In this document: piece by piece, positions 1 through 13,000 of the stretch
Layout of the letters: every line of letters starts with the position of its first letter
Position numbering within the stretch: the stretch's first letter is position 1
Assembly: GCF_012489685.1 (NCBI RefSeq)
Contig: NC_080046.1
Coordinates: 2,730,501-2,794,500 of the forward strand
Source: Lotus japonicus
Taxonomy: Eukaryota > Streptophyta > Magnoliopsida > Fabales > Fabaceae
Direction of reading: 5' to 3'
Length of the DNA: 64,000 nt
Translations under genes and position numbers: made by a program
Notes under the pieces: model-generated
The model's database searches: none
Told to the model about the DNA's origin: nothing
What the model saw: the letters and a program-made list of their open reading frames with translations, nothing else

Positions 1-100
1 TAACAGATAGCTCAACATGCCCATCATTCAAGAATATATAAGATTAAATGTTAGATAAAACTGAAAACTTCCAGTACAGCCAAATGTAAATTATTCATAC

Positions 101-3100
101 CCATCAATTAGTATGTTGTAAACAAAAGTGTTTCTTGGGATCTTTCTTGCACTCATTTCCTTTGTGACAGCTAGGGCACTCTGCATTCTGCCTGCCTTGC
201 AACATGCCTTCAACAATGCCTCATAAGTATATACATCAACCTCCAGGCCCTCATTTTTCAATATCGTAAAGTACTGAAATGCCTTTTCAGTATCACCCAG
301 TGAAGCATAACCTTGCATGAGAGTTGTATATGTATGTTCATTTGGCCCAACACCGGCCAGATTCATTTCATCCAATATTCCTACTGCCTTTTCCATCTAC
401 ACAAAAAATACAAAAAGAACCATAATTTAGAGAAAGTAGTAAATAATGAGCGAGGAGAACAACAAGGAATTTTAAATTATAAAAAGACATTTTTTTTCAT
501 GATATAAACAGAGTAACAAGGGAGTATGTACTCAAACAAAGCAGTTAATTAAAGAGAAACTGTCCTCCTGGTAGAAAGACTACTCACTCTAACTTGTTTA
601 GCATTAAGACTCGGAACTACTACTAATGCATACTGAACAAACAAGGATTGGTTATCTATATGTTCTCAGGTTCTCCAATCAATAGTTAGGTGTTTTGCTA
701 TGAAAATATCTAACCTCATAAATCACTGTTATATCGTTTAGAATTTGTCATGATTACAGGTTAGCCTTTATTTTAATGTTTCTGCAATTCTTTCCGAACA
801 CAGCAATGCTGATACCTTACAACAATAAGAAGCAATGGAAGCTATAGTGGTGCATACTATAGTTGTGCCATTTTCAACTTATAATTTCAAAATTTGCAGA
901 AATGATTTTTAAAGGAAAAACACAAACTCAATTTATGTTTTCTTCAATAAAGCGATTGCAATATAACTATTATATGTTAATTAATTTACTTCACTTACCT
1001 CTTTAGCTATTTATTTTTCCTTTTTCAAATCCACATAAATTAACACAAAGTAGACAAGGAGAAGTAGTAAAAACCAAGTCATGTCAATCGCATATCTAAA
1101 TTAATAATTTCAATCACAGGTTACCTGACGCTTCTCAACTAGGCCAAGAACAAGAGCATTATATGTGTGCACAGTAGGAATGCAGCCAGTCCTTCTCATC
1201 ATATCAAAAATCTCCAAGGATCTCCTCATCTCTCCAGCTCTTGCAAAACCATGTATAATGGGTAAAAATGTGCGTGTTGTAGGTCTATGCCTCTCCTTCT
1301 GCATCTGCTTCACAATACAAATGGCACGATCCATATTACCCATCCCACAAAAAGCTTGTACCATGTTATTGTAGAGTACTACATCAGGTTTCAAACCATC
1401 TTTAGTGATGTCTTCAAAAATAGAGAATGCATTGGCCCAATCTTTCAACCTCAAGAATCCATTGATCAGCATAGAGTAGGTCTTCATGTTATGTTTAATG
1501 CCAGCCATTTTCATTATTCTGCTAATCTCCAATGCTTTAGAAATTTTTCCTAACTGAAAAGAAGATACAACAGATGAAGTTAATCAAATTATTCAAAATT
1601 CAACCTCATCAAGATGGAACATATAAATCACAAGTACCAAGGTCATATTTTCTGATGGAATGATAGGTAACAAGCTCTCTACAATTAGGTAGCAAACTAG
1701 AGGACCTCTAAGAAACATGGTGAACATATGTGCTACATTGTATATTGAGTAGATGTATGGCAATAAATCCTAAAAAGTGCTCAATCAAATAACTGCTGAA
1801 AGAGATAGATGAACTAGATAACATAAATAGGCCAATTAATGTAAAACATGAAATATGTCTCACCTTGGTGTAAAGGTTAATAAGACACCCATAGGTGACA
1901 ACTGAGGGAGAGAAACCACATTCCTTCATCAGAACAAAGAGATGTTACTGTGTCATTCAATGTCAAGTCAAGCGCAATAGTGCACAATTTTTTTATATAT
2001 GACGTCGAAATATATCAGGGTGACTATTCAGCAACGTATTAAATGCCAAATTAGGGGGAAAAAAGTACAAATTTCAAACATAAACAAAGACTACTGTCCT
2101 AAGAATCAAGAAGTATACAAAGATGTTATACACTTGAAGCATGTAATAATTAAATGGATATTGTTTATTATTTTCTCAAAAAAAAAATCACAAATATAAC
2201 ACCAAACCCTAGGGAGGCCTATTAGAATAGGGAGTAAATATGTTTGGTACATTTTATCTTTATTACTTTAATTAGAATAGGATTATTTTATCTTTTCCTA
2301 TTTTAGGTGATTGCCATTTTAGGATAAATAGGGATGCATACAATTAATCAGAATATTTCATTCAAGTTGGTATCAGAGTCTATCCTAGATCCATTAAGAG
2401 GAGCCCACATGTATATGGGCTACTCGTAGATGTTCATTCCTGCATATCCCAAGCTCCAGATGTCTAGCCCTACGCATGAGGGGGTGTGTTGAGTTGTCCC
2501 ACATTGACTAGAGATATGGCCCAGATAGCCCTCATATATGAGAAGGTAATCCTCAACTCCGGAGCTAGCTTTTGGGTTGAGTTAGGCCTCCCAAATTCTA
2601 ATAGGAATAAAAAGTGAACGAAATGAAGTCTTAACAATTGGATTTGGATACTGCAGAGGCTGAAAGATGGAGATGATAGCTGCAGAGTGAGGGAATCATG
2701 GTGAGGATGTGAATACAACCACAAATGTTAGTTTTAAGGGTCTACAACGCCATGGGTAGGAGAAAAATATTCCAGTTACCAAAGTCAAAATACAAAGAGG
2801 GAGAGTCACAGGACAAAGATGCCATGGGAGGGGAAGGTTAGACAAAATGAGTTCTAGATATTTGGGAACTCATCAGAGGTCAAGAAATGAAGAATGGTGC
2901 CACTAGGATAACACGTTGAAGGTATAGGTAAAAGATAGAAGAGACAGAGACAAAATAGTATTCATGTGATGATACGAACTTTTAAAAAATATATCTTATA
3001 TAAAACAGCAAACTAACACATCGTTTCTTACTAATATTCTAGGTTGATTACTAATGTTATATAACAGGTACATGCCTTAGCTAAACCAGAACATTCTAAC

Positions 3101-6100
3101 AAAAGGGCAAGAACTTAGTAAAAGTAAGCTTCTGCAAAATTGGAACAGTTTCGGACTAGAGTAGGAACATGGAACAATTTGCTCAAGTTCTATTGAATTT
3201 TTTATGAGTAAAAAAATCGCTTAAAAGGGAAGAAATCTGATAACTAGAGAAGGGAATTTTTCATAAGATTGTAAATGTTTAGAAGAATTTACAGAAAGAA
3301 ATATTCTATTATACGTATGACATGAAAAGTTGCAAGAAAGTTCAATGATGATACAATGATCAAAAGGAAACCTAGAGTACCAGCAAAAAGCTTTGCTCTT
3401 CCAAAGAGAATCTTACATACGAAAGGAATTTTTATTTAGAAATTATGCTAAAGTCCTCATTGTTATATGATTTTCTTATGGACTGAGACATTTTCTATTA
3501 AGATATATAATTGATGAAAGCACATAGCATATCAAAATTACAAAGCCAATCGTCGCACCCAAAAAAAGAAATATGAACAAGCCATACCTTAAGTCTTTCA
3601 AACACGATTAAGCATTTATTTTCATTGCCAATCATTGTATAACCATCCATCATGGTATGATATATGTCAATGGGAGCATCTATCCCTTGTTCTTCCATCT
3701 CCCTCACCAAGGCTTCTGCTCGCTTCATATTGCAAGTTTGACTATAAAATACATCAGGATATCAAAAACTATACATGAAAAGGGTGTGCGTGGGGGGGGG
3801 GGGGATTGAATAGAAATGATAATCATTTGACAATAAAGAAAAACTGGGATACTTTCAGAAACAGAAGCCTGAGTAACAATAACTATAAGATACATACATG
3901 AACCACACTAGCGAATAGATAACCAAATACTGATATAATTAACAACTTGAATAGTATATGTTTCTTCTTGGTAAACATTGCTATGTAGATTAGTTTATTT
4001 TAACTTCCCTGCCTATCAAAGATTTTGTATCATACGTATAAAACTGATGCCATGAAATAAGTCTGAATGCTCACCAGTGTGCATAAATTATGCTCCCATA
4101 AATGACTGCATTTAAAGATGGAAGCTTCTCTTTGGCCTCCTTAAACCAGTGATCTGCACCACTTCCAAAACAACATCAAATAAATGTTATCTCCAGGATA
4201 CAAAACTGATGCTTCAATCTTCACTCGTTTATGAACAAGGCCTCAAAATTATATTCTTATATCAAACTGGACCAAATGTTTTACACCAGCACTAGAAAAA
4301 AAGACAGAATACATGAAAGTGGGGTTATTTATAAACGAAATACAAGAACAAATGAGAAAGTTCGAAGTTAATCCAATCCCTTAATAAGAGAAAGGCACCA
4401 AAACCAATCATTGCAGTACACTTCACATTTTGGGAGTTAGGACTTGGGAGTGAGAAGACCAAGTGAGATCCGTAGTGATGCAACTACATAGTTTACCATG
4501 TTCTTGTGAAAAAAGAGAATGAGACAAATGCAAATAAGGGATGTAGTTATCAATGGCAGATATACTCTCATTCTATATAGTTGGAAGGGATGTAGTTTAT
4601 CTGTATCAATTGCAGTACACCACAACTTAAGTTTTTCAGATAGTAGGTTCATGACATGACATTAGTCTATCAGATAGTAAGTTTTTCAAATATAATATAA
4701 AACTATTTATGTTATTTACACCACAACTTAATTGTGATTTCAAGGTTATTTTTCTTATGTTATCTAGCTTTTCAAGGTCATTTCTGTGTTGTTTTAAACA
4801 TAATTTTGTGTCTTAGATAGGATCCTACAATCTGTGTTACAATTATGCGTTGACAACCTTGGTGACATCAAACATATCATTCACATCAATATCACTATTT
4901 TTATTTTATTTTTAAGAGCATGGTTTTAACCTCCATACCTAAAACACTACGGTCTATAACTTTGAACACATAAACCGAACAGCTAATGCAATTAAAAGTG
5001 AAATCTTTGACAAACAAAAAAATAAACTAATAACCAGAACCAATGTTCTTTATAAAAGATATAGCCATGGTGGAAATTTGTCAGTTTACTTACTCAGCAT
5101 TGGCCACTTTAGCAAATCCCCCGACAACAATACTGTATGTCACTATACTCATTTCAATGCCCTCTTCCTTCATCTTTTTAACACAATGTAAAGCTTCTTC
5201 CATATCTCTACCAACTGCATAAGCATGAATAAGACTGCAAACATTTAACATGTATTAATTATCAAAGTTAGTAGAAAGTATAACCATAGTGCTTTTTATA
5301 GTATTAAGAAGAAATCAATGAGTAAAAGAAAGACTGCAAATAGAAGGGGATACGCTATTTTCCTTAAATATTTACCAAATGACTTGTCCAGAAACTGTAA
5401 TGGAATTTTAAGAAATCTCGTATTATGAAGGTGCATGTTTTTTTTTTTTTTTGATAGGCAATATATGAAGGTGCATGTGAGGAATTGTTGTTAGAGATCA
5501 GAGCCCAAGGTGAGCAAGAGATTTAGAATCACTGGGGACAACTAATGGCCAGTGTGGCCATAGGGTCAATTAGAGTGAAAATTTGTTTGAAGCGGTAGAT
5601 AAATATAGAAAGAGAGAACAGAATAGAAATAAGGTAAGGATGAACAAACTAAGGAGTGGATAGGAGAGATTAGGGCTTCTCAAATGTGTGTTAGTGTATC
5701 TTTTTCATTTGGTTCTCGTAAATCTCTATTACATTGCTGATATCAGTAGTTAGAGTAAAATATTACATTAAATACACATTTTCTGCGCCATCTGATCCAA
5801 ACATTAAAACATAACCATCACATATTACATCAACATAAGTTCAAAAGCATAGAGGAAAAAAATGAAGTGGAGCTATTTTTCAAACTCAATAGAGAACTTA
5901 ATTTGAAGAGTAAAAACTTAAAAGTAACAGAAAGTCAGAAACCTAAAAAAAATTAATTGGAACCAATTGTAAAACTAACTTAATAGAGAATTCCATTAGT
6001 CAGTTGAGTCGGTTAGGGGGTTAGTTCCTTGTGGCTATATAAGTAAGAGTCAGTCCCTGTAATTGTAATGTAGAATGATATTGAAGATATTGAGTTCTCA

Positions 6101-8025
6101 CTTCCCCTGTTTCCCTCTTCTCTCCCTGTTTCTCCTTTCTCTTTCCCTTTATGTATTTCTGGTTCTAACATAAAACAATTTGAATAACAGAAACTAAACT
6201 AAACAGTCAAATAAAAAATATACTTTCTTTCTCAATCAATAATTTGGAAAGACAAATCACTTGACTCACATGTACATCTCTGACAGGTTAACACATGCCT
6301 GTCAAAATGTGGCATCTGCTGAAAAGCAGAAGTACATATTAAAATTAAACCAAAGCTCAAAGCAGTATCTCGTTTAATGATTTTACCTACTGTACACATG
6401 TGAAGATGGCTCTATTCCTCTCGCTCGCATGCTCTCAAATGTTTGACGTGCATGATGCATGTCCCCTCGTCGTGCATAATATTTTATCATCAGCCCATAT
6501 TCTTTTCTGGCAGGCTGAAAAAATTAAGGACAAAAGGTGAAACCAACTCACGAGTGCACATTAAAACTTTTCATGCAACCATCTTTATGTATGCAGAAAT
6601 AACATACATACCACCATTTTCATATTACCGGATAGAATTAAACAAAACAGAGAAAGCAAACATCCAGGATAAGGATAAGAAATTCTCCTAAAAACATAAT
6701 TGATGTCAATAATCATCAGCGAATGCAGAGAAAAAATCAGGCATGGGTAATATAACATAGATACTAGCCTTAACTCATAAAAAGCCCCAAAACCCATGCT
6801 AGATCAACAAACTGGCCAAAAGATGACAACAATCATCACTAAATACTGAGAAAAACTTCAAGCCAACATCATTAAACATGTTTAAAGAAGAATAAACAGC
6901 ATACATTACTAATTAATGACATTTTAACCTGATGACACTGAGTACGCCACATCCACATGTTATTAAAGAACAATTTAACTTTTTATACCTTCCAATTCAA
7001 ATTGAAGATGAAACCCGTCTCATCACAGGCGCAAATTTCATTGTCGAATTCTTCAATTCTCAAATAAACTTATCCATGTATTTTTCATAACCCCAACCCA
7101 ATCCCTCAAAATTAAGCCATACAATTGTTAGAAACACAGCATTATAATCATATATACACACTACAAGTAAAAAGTTAAGAAGATCAACCTTCTTAACTCT
7201 CTCGAAAGCGCGAACAACGGCCTGCCAATTCTCCGGTTCAGTCTCCAGAACCTTCTGGAACTCCTTCCTGGAACCATCCCTCTCCTCATGCCACGTGGAC
7301 CTGTACTCCTCCTTATCATCATTCCCCTCCAACCACCTTTCCCTCTCCCGCGACTTCTCCCTCAACCTCTTCCCATCGTCCAGCTTCACCGTCAACACTC
7401 TCCCGTGGAACTCAATGCCGTCGAACTCCACCGCCTTCATGGCCGAATTCTCCGCCGTCTCCCCGTCGTAGATGACAAACCCGAACCCCGCGCTCCTCTC
7501 CGTCTCGTGGTGACCTTTGATCAAAATCACGCTGCGTATCGGGCCAAACTGGCGAAAGAACTCGGAGACCTCGGGTTTCTTCACCCACACTGGCAAGTTC
7601 CCGACGAAGATTTTCCCCGGTTGCCGGAACCGGTTTACGTCATCAGCGCCCTTGTCTTCGGCGATTTCAGTTTCTCGTTCCGGTGGTGGTAACGGTGGTG
7701 GTGGCGGTGGTGGTGGTGGAGGAGGAGGAGGAGAGAGTTTACTAGTGAGCCAGAGCTTGTTGGTGAGGGCATGAGAGGATTTGAAGGGATTTTTGAGAGG
7801 GTTTGAAGTTGGGGCGGGTTTGGGTTTAGGTTTTGGTGTGGGTTTAGGATTGGAGGGAGGAGTGGTGGTGGTTTTGAGGGGGCGGCGGAAGGGAGCGGCG
7901 GAGTTGTTGGAGTCCGGCGGCGGTTTGAGGGAGGAGGAAACGGTGGTGGTGGTGGCGGAGGAAGAGTGGTGTTTGGGGGGAATGGATAAGTGTGAGGTGG
8001 GGAATGAGAAACAGAAAGCTTCCAT
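101..8025 (-). CDS. PPR4: PPR4-like chloroplast RRM + pentatricopeptide repeat protein, 5' part (3' end outside window)
   Basis: The ATG is at 8025. Eight exons keep one frame: 7189-8025, 6387-6514, 5094-5234, 4075-4161, 3588-3741, 1864-1923, 1125-1553 and 101-396; the next donor GT is at 100-99 and the rest lies left of position 1. Exon 1 encodes a Ser/Thr/Pro-rich N terminus suited to a plastid transit peptide, a long proline run, and an RRM at about residues 137-215 with RNP2 IFVGNL and RNP1 AGFGFVIY. Later exons encode tandem 35-residue PPR units such as NVVTYxxLI-like helices (for example HNMKTYSMLINGF and NEHTYTTLMQGYA). An RRM joined to PPR repeats is the signature of PPR4, which in maize and Arabidopsis is needed for trans-splicing of the first intron of plastid rps12. 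About 710 codons are visible. The introns carry repeat debris. Identity is strong from domain order and motif wording; function is inferred from the family. Confidence 0.9.
2368..2603 (+). mobile_element. TRIM-type LTR retrotransposon fragment in a PPR4 intron
   Basis: A primer-binding-site-like TGGTATCAGAGTC (initiator Met-tRNA type) at 2368 is followed about 105 bp later by a purine tract GAGGGGG and an LTR beginning TGTTGAG at 2487. The LTR contains GGAGCTAGCTTTTGGG and ends near AATTCTAATA. The gap between PBS and tract is too short for genes, which fits a TRIM. No matching 5' LTR is recognisable. It shares wording with the complete TRIM at 28944-29256. Confidence 0.5.
5424..5478. repeat. 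Micro-insertion: T run + GATAGGCAATA flanked by 14-15-bp direct repeats
   Basis: TATGAAGGTGCATGT occurs at 5424-5438 and again at 5464-5478. Between the copies is a run of T followed by GATAGGCAATA. Read on the minus strand this is a short tail ending in poly-A, as expected of an extremely 5'-truncated retroposon with a target-site duplication. It lies in a PPR4 intron. Confidence 0.7.
5979..6171 (+). mobile_element. Possible solo LTR or TRIM fragment in a PPR4 intron
   Basis: A block containing GCTATATAAGTAAGAG (TATA-like), a pyrimidine-rich stretch, and an end reading GGTTCTAACA resembles a short copia/TRIM LTR. The start is degenerate and no clear target duplication is seen, so this is tentative. 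Confidence 0.35.
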
Positions 8026-8448
8026 TATTCACAACCTCTCCTCGCTACTCTCCACTCTCCAGTCAAGTGTAGTTTGACATAACCGAAATAACAATCCGGA
8101 TATTTGTTGCAACCCAATCCTCTCCCGCCACCAGTCGGCTAGAGAACGGGTCCCTTCTTCTTCCGGGGAGGCAAAGTCGTCCCCTCTACTGATCGAACCC
8201 TCAGTTCGGGACCGCATCAAAAAAAAAATTGTTCGCCGTTTGACCTAGATTCTACGTCGGAAAAATTGTTGAAAAAACTCATTTTCTTTGTAAATCGTTT
8301 GGAGTAGATCCTTGTCGGAGCCCGGTGAGTGATGATTTGGAATGCTGATTGATTGGGGCAAATCCTTTCATTTTCTCTTCTCCATCATCTTTACTTTCCA
8401 TTCATTTTCTTTCCTCTCATTTTCATTTCACATCCAAACAGAGAGTAA

Positions 8449-9315
8449 GTGTGTGTTTGGTTGCGGATCCAAAACGTGGATCTGAGTCCCAAAATTGGAT
8501 CAAAGTCTTAAACGTGGATCTCCATGTCTCAAAACATGTTTGGGAAGGCTCAATTAGATCCACGTTTTGAGAGTAAAATCGGATCCTGGTGAATGGTGAT
8601 GCTAGGAAATGTAGCTTCTTCATCAACCAAACGTGGATCCAAGAAACCAAATCGAAACAAACCCAATTTTACCCCTTTTTCCTTCTTTATTTGCATGTAT
8701 ATTAGAATTTTAAAATAGCACCAAATTAACGGAAGATGCCTAAGTTCAAAATTAAAACGCAAGTTCAACTAGTTTGTGCAACAATGACTATACACAACTT
8801 TATTATGAGAGCTGAAATGGATATTGATTTCAATCGGTGTGAAGATGAGTACATAACTGTTGACACAAATGATTATGGTGACACAAATTGAAACGGAAGA
8901 TGCCTAAGTTCAAAATTAAAACGTAAGTTCAATTAGTTTGTGCAACAATGACTATACACAACTTTATTATGAGAGCTGAAATGGATATTGTTTTCAATCG
9001 GTATGAATATGAGAACATAATTGTTGACACAAATGATTATGGTGTCACAATTGTAAATAAATTTATATGAATATAAAGTTTTAAAAATGATGCAATATAT
9101 AATGAATAAATAGTCATATACCCATTTTGGTCATTACATAATCAAAATCAAATCTAATCAAAGTTGTCCAAACGAAATTCTGATACAAAAATCAATTCTG
9201 GGTATGTGTATCCAAACATAAATCACGTCACTTGAACTCACGTTTTCAGATCCAATTTTGACCAGATCCAATTCTGATCAGATCCAATTCTGCTAACGCT
9301 AATCCAAACACACAC
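8449..9315. mobile_element. PIF/Harbinger-like non-autonomous element with transposase remnant
   Basis: The ends are inverted: GTGTGTGTTTGGTT on the left and AATCCAAACACACAC on the right, flanked by TAA on both sides (8446-8448 and 9316-9318), the 3-bp target duplication typical of PIF/Harbinger. Inside, two tandem copies of about 160 bp (8730-8891 and 8894-9049) each encode on the plus strand MPKFKIK followed by a stretch containing MTIHNFIMRAEMD. That wording resembles the C-terminal end of HARBI1-type DDE nucleases. No complete transposase is present. It sits between PPR4 and the uricase gene. Confidence 0.75.
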
Positions 9316-9318
9316 TAA

Positions 9319-10086
9319 GGCTTTGCTCAAAAGCTAGTGTAAAGACTAGAGTGTTATTTTGAATTTCATTTTAAAGAAACCATTTCAAGGAGTTAGAGTT
9401 CATGAAGTCCACACCCGTCAAATGGATTTCTCGAGTTTTGGTCTTTTAGTCAAATTTTACCATCAAAATTAAAGGTTGATTGAAGATTGAGATTAGATGA
9501 TAGTCAAACAATGAAATTATGAAGAGGCACTTGTTGAAAAGTTTCAAGTAGATATTTGAATAATTTGTATTAAGTAGAAGTCATTGTTTGTAACTTGTAA
9601 TTTTCAGCTCATATATGTACATGTACATGTTATAGTTTGAGTCGTAGTTGTTAGTCTTCCTATCGAACTAGCTAAAAGCACAAGTGTTAAGTGAAACTAA
9701 CAGCTAATGGCATGTTAAGTTTATAGAGTTTAACCATTGGAGATGTAAATTTATAAAACACTAGTTGATTCAACGAATGAAAAGTTCGATTATAAATGCT
9801 GAAACTAGTCGTCTTGCCAAACTTCTCAGTGAATAAACAGTTCTGATATACATTGGTGCAAATTGCAGAAAATCCACCATGCTGATTATTTATGCACATA
9901 AGCTCTCCATGAACAAAATATAATGAAAACAAACCAGAATTAACATTATTGAGTTCTTTATTTGAAAGGAGTATCGCTCTGGCAAGATTCCATTTGTGTA
10001 TGATCTTAAATCAGGATAAGCACCATAGTGTAAGCAGCATCTCCATTTGACCAGAAGGGATGGGCTGAGATGTTTAAGTAGTGTTT
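9319..10086. other. Spacer downstream of uricase
   Basis: No gene is recognised. The right part should hold the 3' UTR and poly(A) region of the uricase gene. Open frames are short and show no family motif. Confidence 0.5.
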
Positions 10087-13000
10087 CTACATCTTTGACA
10101 AAATGCGGCTCAAGCTAGCTTCAATTGACCCATGTGGCTCGTCCGTTGGCAAATACACATCGTCATCAAACTGCTCAAGCATTAGTATCATTTACCAGCT
10201 TTAAGATATTTAGAATAATCTAATTATTTATAACAAATATAGGTGACTCAGTGATTGGTGTAATGAACAAAGAACCTATATTTTCTTAGTAAGGAGAGTC
10301 AAATGGTGACTCGGGTGAAGACAAGTCAAAACTAATATATTTGGGCAGGAAAGGAAAGTAAGTAGGAAATGGGTTCAATCAGATTTATCATTAGACATTT
10401 TGAGGGATCATAATTGACATTTATTCATATCTATACAACTTTGCCCATAAGCAGCACAACTTAAGACAACACTTTCATTCTCCAAACCAAACCCATTTCA
10501 AGTGAGGGAATTGAAGTCTTTAAAATAATAGAAAGTTAGTATAAGACATGTGGGTGTATATCTTTTCCACATTCACACAAGTCATGGTCAAAAGGTGAGA
10601 TGAAACTCTGTTGCAAAATATCTGAGATGGAAGTATTCTACAGCTGCAAATAAAGCCATGACTGAAATGCAAACCCAAATTTTTATGCTAATATCATTCA
10701 AGACCAAACTATAATGTCAGTTTTGATCCTCAACGATGGTTTCTCAATATTTTCTCCTTATAGGACGGTGTCAATAGCAATATAATCAGTTAAGAATTCT
10801 TAATGGGCGCTAAGTTTAAATCTAACAACCTCCGCAAGCATCTCAGGGAAAAGAATCAATACCTTTACAATTGGACCGTCCTTGTTTGAGAGATTGACTG
10901 GTATGAAATGAATATTTGGCATCTTTAGTTGTATAGAAGCTACGTCAGGAAATCTGAAGCATAAAAGTTACTTATCACTTGCTAGATAATTTTAATGAAT
11001 GCATTAAATTGGTCACATTTAGGAAACAACCAAATGTAGCAGTGGATGCAGAAAAGATAGAGAGGCAGATAGATTTACATACACAAAGAGGGAGGGACAG
11101 AGAGAAACCTGTTTAGTGTGGCCTTCGCCATCTGGTAGAGAGTGCTTTGAACAGATGGACTATACACTCCCTCCTTTGGATGTCCAAAGAAAGTGTCAAC
11201 TATAACTTTTTTAACATCGAGGTACTTCTCAGTAAAATAAAGCGGCTTCTGCGGGATGCTATATAGTGATTCATATGAATACCTACAGCCATATTAAATT
11301 TAGAAGTGTCACTTTGGTAGGTACCAGCAGTGAGTGAGAATAAAACTGATTATTATTCACCAATAGCAATGAACTACAATAACTGGTTGTTCGAGAGAAC
11401 CAGCAATACCCTCCTATTCCCCTCTCCCTTTTATTTATTGCCACTGCAACTAATCCCCTATTAACTAACTAACTTTCTAACTGTCACTCTATCAGACTTT
11501 CCATTTTCCAGGTTAAAGAGAACAACCATGCAATGATTAGTGGAAAAACTTCTTAAGCTTCAAGTCTTTTCCCAGATGATGATGTATGACATGAATTCTT
11601 TCATCTTCTTGTTAATGAATGACAAAAAAATTTTCTAGACGTTATAATGAAGTTTCTTATAATTCACCCTACAGCACCAGTTTCTGTATGAGTGAAGGGT
11701 TTGTTTTAAACAATATGCCTCTTGGATGTGGGTTACAGTAAGCCAACATAGTTCTCACTTTTAGATTACTAAAACTTGCAATGCAAGACAAAAAAAAGTA
11801 TGGAAAATGGAAATTACCTCCATAGTGCAGTTACTTCTGTCGCCAGCATCCTTTCACGTGTTTCAGGAAGTACTGTGTACTTGTCTCTTATAAAACCCTC
11901 AAAACCAGACTGCTCATCAGTCACATAAAATAAAAAAAAATAAAAAATCAGCTTGCGCTTTCTTGGCATGAAGCAAACTCTATAGAACTGTAATAGTCTT
12001 GAAATATGAGAAATAATATTGAGATTAATATCAATTAGTAACTTGTATTTCTTCATGGGGAGAGGATGAAGCGCAGAATAAGACTCAAGTGAGTACTCCT
12101 ATCTTATAGTCGATAAAAAACTAAGTCATTTAGAAGAGCATGGAAGCATATTCCACTCCAGAAACCAGATCTTTAATAAATGTATGTTATGAATCTATGC
12201 GCTCATGAACATGACGTAATGCTTAAAAAGCTATACTGTCAACCATCTTAAAAAATTTCATATCAAGAGGTTTGGCACAGGAGGAGGAAGCCAAATAAAC
12301 ATTTTTTAATGCATTTCTTTTCAGATTAAAATATATCACGTCACTTCTTAACCGTTTTCTGTGTTTATAATGACGATATATTGTTAGTTACAATATCAAA
12401 TACTGTACCCACATAGTTAAGACACTCAGCATTATATCATTTGAAAGCACTTGCAATAGCAACTGCATCTTGTGATGAGAAATTCTGTATAACAGAAACT
12501 AGAAACACTGCATGAAAATCAAAACACAAGTTTCTATATAGCAAGCTTACCTTGGTTGTCTTCAGTAATGACAATCCTTCAATACCAGAAGTCAACTGTA
12601 GTGCACCAGACTTTTGCACTATAGCCTCTGCTGTATGCTTCTCGGATCCGAGCTTGAACCCTTACACAAAAAAAACCAACGCTGGATTCAGTATTAGTGT
12701 AGAAAAAGAGCATGAAAGTGGGGAAAATGGCATCAACAATGAGGTCAGATCACCACACTAACTCCCAATCAAACAAATATGGGTTTTTTCAAACAGAGAT
12801 GCTTAACTGAAGAAAAAATTATAGAACAATTAACTCGAATCAATGCAAAACATATAAAAAATACCTTAATTCAAGATGTGAAACGCATTTGAATTTGGAC
12901 AGAACAATAGTAACTAAAACTTTCCCCAAAATATTTCAAATTTTATAACTAAAATTGAATAAAGATACTTCAGCTGGAACAAAAAATCAAATAAGAAAGC

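Noticed and set aside
7288..8077. Long open frames on plus opposite PPR4 exon 1
   Set aside because: They are shadows of the GC-rich, proline-rich coding strand and have no family motif.
8029..8220. 63-codon minus frame just upstream of PPR4
   Set aside because: It lies in the expected 5' UTR or promoter and shows no motif; at most an upstream ORF.
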